A stretch of 21,584 bases of DNA from Chara braunii. Its lineage: Eukaryota > Streptophyta > Charophyceae > Charales > Characeae. Where the stretch lies: the NCBI GenBank assembly GCA_003427395.1, contig BFEA01000185.1, forward strand, positions 1,983,082-2,004,665, given 5' to 3'. Under the pieces are notes generated by a model, which had not been told where the DNA came from, searched no databases, and saw only the letters and a list, made by a program, of their open reading frames with translations. The first letter of the stretch is position 1. Each line of letters starts with the position of its first letter. The position numbers and the translations under genes are program-made. Below are positions 1 through 7,367 of this stretch, one piece after another.

Positions 1-40
<40 letters not shown>
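1..40. repeat. (AG)20 dinucleotide microsatellite at the window edge
   Basis: Perfect AG repeat from the first base. A reverse-complement type repeat (TC)n closes the window at the other end. Contigs commonly break in such tracts, so this probably marks an assembly edge and not a biological boundary. Confidence 0.97.
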
Positions 41-43
<3 letters not shown>

Positions 44-608
44 CAGACGAGTGTGGGATCGTGACCTTTCTTTTATTTTCCTTGTATAAAATTTGGTCTC
101 AGGTGAAAACCATGTTTCTTGTCTCCAATTTTGTACGATGGTGTCGCTTGGTGTGCAACTTTATTCTCCCGTCTCCTTCCTTGTTGACGGGTGTGGGTTG
201 AATGCCTCAATTTGTTGGATGTGTGCGTCAATCTTTGAGAGTGTGTCTGACCAATGGGGATGCGCGTCGTCTTTGCATGAATGAGTGAGGATCCGATGAA
301 TGAATGTTCCATAATCTCACAAAGAACCTGATCACCGAAGAGTTGCGCAGTACTCTGGAAGGAATTTGTGAGGCTGGGAAACTAATCAGTCTTTTTGGTT
401 GCTCTTAGTGGATCGGCTAGATGATGAACTCTTTGCAGCTTATCGATGCATGAATGGTTGACTTGTTGCGGGATTGCCTTAGGTTATGTTTGAAAGTTGT
501 TTTTCGTTTTGATTTGGTAGTTGCATGACGAACCTTTGGGGAACCAGGGGCACCCGAAACGACCCATCAACGGGAAGGGGGATCTTGCGCACCCGCGTGT
601 AAGTACGA
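41..608. other. Intergenic, no gene seen
   Basis: Mixed-composition DNA with short open frames on both strands, none with recognisable domains, conserved motifs or coding-like bias. No tRNA, repeat family or regulatory signal could be supported here. Confidence 0.6.
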
Positions 609-1184
609 TTGCAAAGACGCGTCTTCCACGCGCGTCCACGGGACTCGCCCCGAGGGCCTATGATGAAGTCAACCCCTTTTTTTATCAGTATGGACGTTGG
701 GATTCCCTTCTACGTCACGGATCGCGAGAGTCCGAGGCATCAACGATTCCCGGAACATTGGGAACGGGAGCGTGCCTATCAAGCCGTGCGACCCCGGTCC
801 TGCCTCCCCAAGTTCTCTTTCTACGTGGGAACGGAGCGTGTATGTGAATGGGATATTGAACGGGCCTTAAGCGCGATTCCCTTCCCACCCGGATTTCCCC
901 TCTCGCACACACGACACGTCATTGCCGAGCTAGGAAGCGCCATCATCGAGACCAGCTATCCTCCCCACCGCCTCGTAATCCCCTTTCACTGTCTAACAGT
1001 GGTCCCCTGGTGCGCGATAGGCCCCTACTGGCCACGGATCCCGTGCTCGGAGTGCCAGCAAGATCGTATTTACCGCAAAATGGGATTCGTCCGCCGGACC
1101 CGAACTGAGGCGGACCAGCGATCGCAAAGTCTCCGACTGAGACCAGCCTCGTTAGATTCCGAAGTCTGCTACGAGCGACGCTGA
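609..1184 (+). CDS. Unrecognised open reading frame, 191 aa, doubtful
   Basis: The frame is open for 191 codons in a GC-richer stretch (about 540-1460) that stands out from AT-richer surroundings. The translation is Arg/Pro-rich, contains a short Cys pair (CSEC, near residue 146) and has no domain, signal peptide or membrane segment that I recognise. An internal Met near residue 49 could also be a start. The opposite strand is open over part of the same interval (943-1263), which is expected by chance in GC-rich DNA and lowers the case for coding. No splice signals or poly(A) signal tie it to a transcript. It may be an exon of an unrecognised gene, a decayed gene, or non-coding. Confidence 0.2.
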   Translation: MQRRVFHARPRDSPRGPMMKSTPFFISMDVGIPFYVTDRESPRHQRFPEHWERERAYQAVRPRSCLPKFSFYVGTERVCEWDIERALSAIPFPPGFPLSHTRHVIAELGSAIIETSYPPHRLVIPFHCLTVVPWCAIGPYWPRIPCSECQQDRIYRKMGFVRRTRTEADQRSQSLRLRPASLDSEVCYERR

Positions 1185-1508
1185 TGGCTAACCAGCCAAC
1201 GCGACACTCATAATGTCCCAAAGGTCCATCAGATCCAAGACCGACCACGACGCCAATACTCACACCAACGGTAGCCTTGTGTCCCGAAGCCCAAGCTACC
1301 GATGCAACTCGGGATTACCATCTTGCTCAATTACCCTTGAACTGGCCACAGGAGATCTCAGTTCTGACCTGGGACTCCACTACAATTTCCTAAAATCCTT
1401 GGCACACCCCTCTTTCGCACTTCCGGGCCCCCATCCCACTCCGATCAGGAAGTCACGCTGGGCGTGAGGTTGGGAGTCACAAAAGAGGCGGTAGTGCCTG
1501 ACGTTATT

Positions 1509-1537
1509 GACAGGATTTGAACACTTGACCTGTTTAA
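1509..1537 (-). repeat. Short dispersed repeat with a B-box-like core
   Basis: On the - strand this reads GTTCAAATCCTGTC, which fits the pol III B-box pattern GWTCRANNC. A closely similar 29-nt stretch lies at 20249-20277. The A-box partner upstream on the same strand is imperfect and close, and the T-stem does not pair well. I therefore read both as decayed tRNA-derived SINE fragments and not as tRNA genes. Confidence 0.4.
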
Positions 1538-1634
1538 CTGGCGTTCTGCCATGCCATGGAACATATCTTTTTCCTTTCACGACCTACCACTACTCCTAAG
1601 GCTATATAGGGGACCCCTGCAAGCATTGTCGTCT

Positions 1635-1680
1635 ACCTCTCTTCGGTGAAGGGAGGTTACCTCTCTCAGTGGAGGGAGGT
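1635..1680. repeat. Two tandem hairpins
   Basis: 1635-1657 folds as ACCTCTCTTC against GAAGGGAGGT with a 3-nt loop and one G-T pair. 1659-1680 folds as ACCTCTCT against AGGGAGGT with a 6-nt loop. The two share the same arm sequences, so this is a duplicated small inverted repeat. Function unknown. Confidence 0.7.
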
Positions 1681-2215
1681 GACATCATGTTTGCCCCTTT
1701 GCCCTAGCGTTTAGGGTGCAGGGTTGGGGCCACCGTTGCGGGTCTGGCTAACACAAGGACCGAGTGTTTGCCAGTAACTGTGCCACCCTTTTCATCTTCC
1801 CCCACCCCATTGGGTAACAGTAGTGTCTAAAGGCAACACTCTCCCACACACCACACGCAACCCACTCACATGCGCACTCACACCCGTGTTGGCTGTCAGT
1901 GAAGACCCTACTAATACTGACTGGGAGGCTCCAGCTAACTATCTCAGTTTGTTGGCACCGAGCGTGCCATAGGCGGCCATAGGGGCACCGAGCGTACCAC
2001 TCTCTTTTCCTTCAGCTCCACAAACCAGTCCAGTCCACTACTTGTCATTCTTCCTTTTTTTAGCGGGGGAACAATGTTGAAATACCCCTAAAAGTTTGGA
2101 TATTTCGTTAGATACCCCCAAAACACATGCTGAAATACCCCAAACTTCTGCATCTGCCCCCATCCCCCTAATCGGCAACTTTGCCATATGCCCTGGCCCT
2201 GGGCTGCAGGGGTCT

Positions 2216-2548
2216 GTGCATTTCTTTTGCTATTTGCAGGGTCCAACAGCCTAAAATATGGGGGCATATAGACAAGTTGCCTAGGGCCCCATAGGGATCA
2301 TATGCAAGAGTAACAGGTCAAATCAGCGAACGGGGTATTTCACAAAGTTTCACTACCATTTCGACATACCTCCCCTGCATTTTTGTAGCCATCTGCAGGG
2401 TCCAACAGACTAAAATATGGGGGCATATAGACAAGTTGCCCAGGGCCCCATAGCGCTATATGCAAGATAGATGACGGGTCTAATTGGCAAGTGGGGTATT
2501 TTGGAAAGTTTCATTCCTGTCATGGGGGCATTTTGACATACCCATGCC
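2216..2548. repeat. Direct duplication, two units, period about 159 bp
   Basis: Two adjacent units share long stretches: GCAGGGTCCAACAG starts at 2236 and 2395, followed in both by ATATGGGGGCATATAGACAA and AGGGCCCCATAG, then GGGGTATTT and AAGTTTCA. The units diverge in short patches. The preceding sequence (2070-2160) repeats a related AAATACCCC motif three times. No open frame of note. Probably a non-coding tandem repeat or a fragment of an unrecognised repeat family. Confidence 0.85.
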
Positions 2549-2569
2549 TTTTTAGCGGTATATGAAGAA

Positions 2570-2925
2570 AATATGGGAACTTTGGCGCCCGCCACCTAAA
2601 GATAAACCACTGGATCCCCCGATTGGCATTTAACAGAGTCTGCTGATGTTCATAGGGGAGGGGACCTGAGGGGAGGCACGGGGATTGGTCCTGTTGGCAT
2701 GGTCCCTGATGCTACCAGCTGTCCCCTAACTGGTATCGCCCACCTGCAGGTCAGAAGCAGCCCCCGCATGTTCTCTCGTGAACACGGTTCTGGCTGCTAC
2801 AAGGTTCCCCGTATGCCTACAATTAGGAGTAGTGGTAGGTAGGTACTGTGAGGTGCAATTGAGAGAAGAATATAGCTTTCAAAAATGAAAAATTTGGAAA
2901 CTTTGAGGGACATTTCAACAAGTTT
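2570..2925. other. Intergenic, no gene seen
   Basis: No coding sequence, repeat family or RNA gene could be supported between the 159-bp duplication and the first repeat module of the retrotransposon. Confidence 0.5.
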
Positions 2926-2926
2926 T

Positions 2927-3047
2927 CAGAAATTCTACTCTTATCATTTTGGAGTTCGAACCCAGGGGTGTGGTTCCACTAGCAAAGAGGATCGGATCGA
3001 ATGCCTGAATGTGGACGAGATTATGGAGATGTGCAGGAAATCGAGAT
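2927..3047 (-). repeat. Repeat X, copy 1 (inverted relative to the other copies), with B-box-like motif
   Basis: Read on the - strand, the interval holds a TTTGCTAGTGG-type core and an upstream CACATCTCCATAA-type start that recur on the + strand at 19775-19845 and, more diverged, at 16826-16895. The + strand sequence around 2948-2960 (GGAGTTCGAACCCAGG) is also found at 19917-19932. The join between these two parts differs from copy to copy, so this is a mosaic of dispersed repeats abutting the element and not one clean insertion. Confidence 0.6.
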
Positions 3048-3057
3048 TGAACTGCTT

Positions 3058-3171
3058 TGATGTTCGGGGTGCTAACAAGATAAGATATGCAAGGTACAGA
3101 GGATTTTAGTGAAAGACAAAGGAATGTTGAAGGTTTCTTGTTCTGAAAAGTGGCCTGCAAGGGCCAGCACC
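3058..3171. repeat. Module S, copy 1 (114 bp)
   Basis: Begins TGATGTTCGGGGTGC and ends GGGCCAGCACC. It is nearly identical to 3575-3688 and 18924-19037. In the - strand reading of the retrotransposon it would be the outer B2 repeat, with 3575-3688 as B1. Confidence 0.9.
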
Positions 3172-3193
3172 GCAGGAAATGGGGCGGGCGGGA

Positions 3194-3375
3194 ACCCTTG
3201 AATTCGTGTGCACGTACGCAGCGAAAGTTGCAAAAAGAAGCCTTCGAATTACTTACTAAAGAATCGTATCGTGCTGGCGCAGGTTCGTGAGCGGAATCTC
3301 TGTCGTCGCTCCAAGTAGTACTCAAGCTCAAAGCTCCTCGATGGTACCTCCCTCTTTTCTAAGTATAGGAAAAGT
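3194..3375. repeat. Module T, copy 1 (182 bp)
   Basis: Co-linear and of equal length with 18543-18724, differing only by scattered substitutions. It carries the shared core GCGAAAGTTGCAAAAAGAAG. It lies directly against module R in both copies, so T and R together probably form the A2 part of the element end. Confidence 0.9.
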
Positions 3376-3574
3376 TTTTCCTGTTCCTAATGTGCAAGGA
3401 GGCACCGGCGTGGTTTCGGACGAATTGGAAGGCCTTCTGGCCCAAGACCCCCAGTAAGGGCCAAGTGCTATTAGACCCTCTCAGGTTCAGCTTTCTGCAA
3501 AAGGGTGGAAAATTTCCCGCTAGTTTCTGACTCACACGTGCCTCCAATGAGGCTTCTCTGCGTTGGACCCTTAA
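3376..3574. repeat. Module R, copy 1 (199 bp)
   Basis: Starts TTTTCCTGTTCCTAATGTGC and ends GGACCCTTAA. It is repeated at 18725-18923 and 19569-19767. The third copy stands apart from T and S, as an A1 terminal repeat would. Frames on the - strand here are shared between copies but have no recognisable product. Confidence 0.92.
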
Positions 3575-3688
3575 TGATGTTCGGGGTGCCAACAAGATAA
3601 GATATGCAAGGTACAGAGGATCTTTGTGAAAGACAAAGGAATGTTGAAGGTTTCTTGTTATGAAAAGTGGCCTGCAAGGGCCAGCACC
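3575..3688. repeat. Module S, copy 2 (114 bp)
   Basis: Second S copy, 517 bp from the first, immediately between R and the recombinase gene. This is the B1 position in a split-direct-repeat model. Confidence 0.9.
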
Positions 3689-3776
3689 TCCACCCCGACC
3701 CAATGTTCCCCACACTTCATGCAACTTTGATATGAAATGACTTGAAATGGTAACAAATTGTTGCGCATGTCCTTGA

Positions 3777-4864
3777 ATGAATTCAAATTGTTGCAGCATA
3801 TGGTGGAATGAGCGATTGCTAAGTCAAGGAATTCAAAAAGCAGCAAGTACTGCACTTCCGTACATGCAAGCTCAATACGCTCAAGGCTTGATAAATTCAA
3901 TAGAGTTGATTGCTCAATATGGCGTAAGCAAGGCTATTGAACAAGAAAAAGGCAAGGTTCTTTGGTTTCTTAATTGTTGGCTCCATCAAAACGGAGTGAG
4001 ACGAGGATTACAAGATTGCACCGACTTAGATGTATTAGCCTTTATTGAAGGTTTGTTGACTTCCGGAGCTTAAGAAAGGTTCCCGAACGAAGGGTCGGGA
4101 GGGCGAATGCTTTGTTGCTGTGAGCACTTTAGAAGGTGCAATTAGTTGCTTAAGTAATGGTTTCAGGATACTTGGTCGAGAAGGGTGAATAATCCTTGCG
4201 AGTCTACCAAGGTCATGATGTTTCGCCGTTCCTATCAAAACTGGGCACATGACCAGAGGGTTCTTGAGGAGCAGGCCCCGCCTATGACAAGGGAGAAATG
4301 ATAATTCTTCGAGAGGGTATAAGAGAGAAGATGCGTATGCAAAAAGGATGGCAGTATGGGGCCTCCCTCAGGGATTTATGCATTATGACTTATTTGTGGA
4401 AGAGTTGGCAACGAGGTGGGGAAGGTTTGTGCCTTCACGAGAAGGAGATAGACAAGGAGGCCCTGATAGTTCAACCTAATCATACAAAGACTCAACGACG
4501 CAACCGTTCAGTTGTCATCAAGCTTAGGCAGCCGAAAGGAGATGGAGATGCATTTTTGGAAATGTTTGAGGAGTTGAAGAGGTGCTATAGATCTATAGGG
4601 GAAGATTTAAGTAGCGGACCCGTTTTTCGGAGAACTCAGTCAAAAAAAGGTTTAACTTTGAATGCTTTTAATAGAAGTTTGAAAAAATGGTTGAATGATC
4701 TCAAGATAAATAACCATGAAAGTAGTCATAGTTTTCGAGTTGGCGGTGTACGAGAAGGAATCCGTGATGGTTGGTCACTCGAACAAATGCTCACCCAAGG
4801 TTCTTTGAAACATTTCTCATCCTTCATCAGATATGATTATAGATGCAACCACCGGTCTTCATAG
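3777..4864 (+). pseudogene. Tyrosine recombinase of the retrotransposon, frameshifted
   Basis: In an active relative this enzyme integrates the circular DNA copy by breaking and rejoining strands through a tyrosine. The N-terminal part (3777-4073, 98 codons) and its continuation after a +1 shift (4072 onward, about 38 codons) resemble the helical core-binding domain. The catalytic part is open from 4298 to 4864, counted here from its own first codon. It has Arg39 in QRGGE (4412-4414), Lys64 in the TKT motif, His144 and Arg147 in HSFR (4727-4738) and the likely nucleophile Tyr179 in FIRYDY (4832). The second His/Trp position before the Tyr is not clearly met. The start ATG at 3777 directly follows an in-frame TGA. 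Breaks: UAA at 4071-4073, a one-base loss near 4185 (GGG here, GGGG in the second copy), and another shift near 4297. It converges on the RT gene with about 113 nt between stops. Confidence 0.85.
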
Positions 4865-4977
4865 TGCGATTGAGATCCTTCTTGCCACAAGTTCGAATTT
4901 GGTTGGATTTTGAACACCACTCGGTACGCGCTTGCTGGGGATGCAAGTGGAGGGGCACTTGTCCAATTCAAATGCAC

Positions 4978-6957
4978 CTAAACAGTTGAAGGCAATGACA
5001 GAAGGGTACCAAGCCGCAAAAGTAGATATTTGAGTGATGAGACGTATTCTCCTCCAAACTTCTTCATGCATTTGATGATAGGACTGATGAGGCAGGTTGG
5101 AGGAAAAATCCACTAGTACGGTTCTCGCAGAAGGTTGGTCCAATCCGAGGACAATGCGTCCACCTCAAAACACCCTCGACTCAAATTTGCGAAAACGAAG
5201 ATTGGGCAAACGTGGTGGGCATCCGAGGCGAAAAGGTCAATAACTGAAATTCCAAATTCCTTTATCAATCTAGTGACTACGTGGGGTGCTAGTCCCCAAT
5301 CTGTTGCGTCTTGGAGTTTTGACAAATCATCGGCCTCAATGTTGAGGTTCCTTGGAACCCATACTGGTCGGATTTGACAATCATATTTGAGCAACAGGGT
5401 AGCAATCGCACGCAACATGCGATTCAATTCTTCCACGGGGGTACTCCATCCTTTCAAGAGAGCGATGACTCCAGCGTTGTCCCCGATTAGCTTTATAGCC
5501 CCTTCTTCCAGTACTTGATTGTATCGATCCAAGGTTACTAGAACCCCAAATAGTTCCCGATGGGTACTTGAGGTTTCAATCATCTCGTTGGGGAGTAGGA
5601 AATTTACAGACTTCCTACGCCCAGGACTGTTGACGATTGCGCCGACCGCATTTTCGGACGCATCAGTTTGAATGGTGGCGGATATTTCTCGCAAAGGTCA
5701 ATATGTTCCTTTGAGAGATGGCAGATTTGTCTCCCACCATTGCAAATCTTGAAGGATCTGAGCGGTTAGTGGGAGTTTGGCATCCCAACTACTGGGGCAT
5801 ATGGCCTTGTGGAGATGAGAGCAAAAGGCAGTTGCAGGGGAGAAAGCTCTAGCAAGAGCTACCAATTTTCCAGCAATAGAAGAGAGTTCCCTGTTGGACA
5901 CCCTTGGTAGCAATTTTCTTTCAGCCAAGACCGAAGAAATTTTTTCTGCCTTCTCCTGAGGAATAACGATCCTCTTTTGGTGAGAATCTATCATAAATCT
6001 CAAAAACTTGACTCTCTGAAATGGGAGGAAGGAACACTTGTTGATGCTTAGGAAAAAACCCAACTTATGCATTATGCAAGTGAAGAGAAAAGACCTCCAC
6101 AGACAGAGAAGATAGGTCTCAGAGGCTAATAATGAATCATCGATGTAGGAGAAAATTTTGACTTGCAAGATTCTGAGTGCAGCCATGATCTCCTGCATGA
6201 TGGTTGTAAAAATCCAACGTGCAGAAGAGATGCAAAAACAAAGAGTCTTAAAATGGTAGAACCTCTGGTTTCATTCGAAGGCAAGGTAAGGTTGGGAGAC
6301 CTCGTTGACTTTCACATGATAGTAGCCGTTCTTGACATCATAGGATGCAAGGAAGTCTTTGAGTGGGTCATCAGAACAGGCGGCTACAACATCGGAGACA
6401 GACTCGTAGTGAAACTTTGGAAAAGAGATTAAGAGATTCACGAAACGCAAATCCATGATAAATCTCAATTTTGAAGAACTTTCGAGAACAAAAATTGGAT
6501 TCACAACAATCGGGTTTTATGATTCCTTTATTACATCCTGAGCCAACAGAGTTTGGACAGTTTCGTCAATAAAATCCCTGTCGCTATCTGAGTGTTCGTA
6601 GGAAGGGAACCGCACCGAAGGAGGTGCTCTACATCTCAAGGCTCTTCTGGATTTTATCGGAATCATCACAGGTTTGACCATGCGGGCAACCTCTTCTATC
6701 TTGCGAGGATCACTGTGGGAAGTCCCCTTGAAGTTGAGAATAACTCCCCTTTCAATCCAGTGCAGGACTGCTCTCCAATCCGATGTCTCATGCCACTTTA
6801 GCAACTGAGTCCACTCGGAGAGACATGGGGCTAGTGAGTTTCCTTTGAAATCTTCTGGTCGTCTCAGTCAATCCTCCGCCTTTGAGAGGTAAGAAATGGT
6901 TGTTTGAGCATCCTGCAAAGAGGGCAGGTGGTGAAATCGTGCCAATAATTCATTCAT
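4978..6957 (-). pseudogene. Reverse transcriptase/RNase H of the YR retrotransposon, with stop codons
   Basis: One continuous frame of about 659 codons, interrupted by five stops: TGA 6868-6870, TAA 6517-6519, TGA 6271-6273, TGA 5698-5700 and TAG 5113-5115. RT motifs in order: KLRFIMDLRFVN (from about 6471), FLASYD with its Asp at 6337-6339, SSARWIFT, and the catalytic YIDD at 6136-6147. RNase H follows with TDAS (Asp at 5664), THRE (Glu at 5556), GDN (Asp at 5481) and EADDLS (Asp at 5331). This is the order and spacing of DIRS/PAT-type polymerases. After 5113 the frame still reads as the usual C-terminal extension and ends at TAG 4978-4980. The start ATG at 6957 overlaps the gag stop. No integrase or aspartic protease is present, as expected where a tyrosine recombinase integrates. 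The LPFGL-type motif is worn to LCFCI, a further sign of decay. Confidence 0.9.
6950..6957 (-). promoter_or_regulatory. Gag stop / RT start overlap (ATGAATGA)
   Basis: The gag frame ends GAC CAT GAA TGA while the RT frame starts ATG AAT GAA, giving an 8-base overlap. Such overlaps fit termination-reinitiation, by which a second protein is made from the same RNA. This is inference from layout only. Confidence 0.5.
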
Positions 6958-7097
6958 GGTCAGGCTGGGTTCCATTTCCTATGAACCCGATATCCTGACC
7001 ACCTTGATTCGGTTGCCGGTACCCTCCTCTCCCCCCTCCTTTCGCGTTCTTCTTCTGGTTCTACTGGCTTGGATTCTTCTCGAGGTCAATGCCTTTC

Positions 7098-7367
7098 CTG
7101 CAATGAGACAAAATATTGGTTAGTCGAACGTACCTTGAGTTCCTTGGAGGGGAGGAGGAGGTTGGCTAGGCCATTCTTCAATAGTGAGACCCCCACCGGA
7201 AAAGGCCGTGAGGCCAAATAGTAGCCTCTAAAGGGGGTCATGATAGTTTCTTAAAATTCACCAATAATCCAGTTGTTTCAGCCCCTTTTATTCCTTTTCT
7301 CTCCCTTTTGTTAATCCAACATTTTTAAAGAGAAACGATAGGAGGCGCATAGCTTAAGAATAATTAC
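7098..7367 (-). other. Predicted spliceosomal intron in the gag-like gene (270 nt)
   Basis: On the - strand the sequence runs CCAAAG|GTAATT at the 5' side and CTCATTGCAG|GAAAGG at the 3' side, with a CTAAC branch-point-like motif about 20 nt before the AG. Reading through gives several stops in the gag frame, while joining the flanks restores an open frame that leads into the RGG-rich tail. The length is a multiple of three. A shorter alternative (GTACGT at 7133 to the same AG, 36 nt) is possible but would leave the upstream stops in place. Confidence 0.6.

Larger units (their letters stand above)
1185..2060. other. Intergenic with small repeats, no gene seen
   Basis: No coding sequence can be supported. 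It holds a short tRNA-arm-like motif (1509-1537), twin hairpins (1635-1680), and a near-duplicate GGCACCGAGCGT motif (about 1935 and 1984). A CA-rich tract lies near 1845-1895. Confidence 0.6.

Noticed and set aside
2915-3331. 138-codon - strand frame, with a homologue at 18381-18680
   Set aside because: Shared only because modules S and T are repeated; no known domain, and the S part sits elsewhere in the second copy.
3359-3799. 146-codon - strand frame shared with 18765-19148
   Set aside because: Lies over module R and S and the recombinase start; looks like an antisense shadow with no motif, though conservation of the frame in both copies was considered.
7098-7133. 36-nt mini-intron (GTACGT...TTGCAG)
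   Set aside because: Leaves upstream stops in the gag frame; the 270-nt intron using the same acceptor explains the sequence better.
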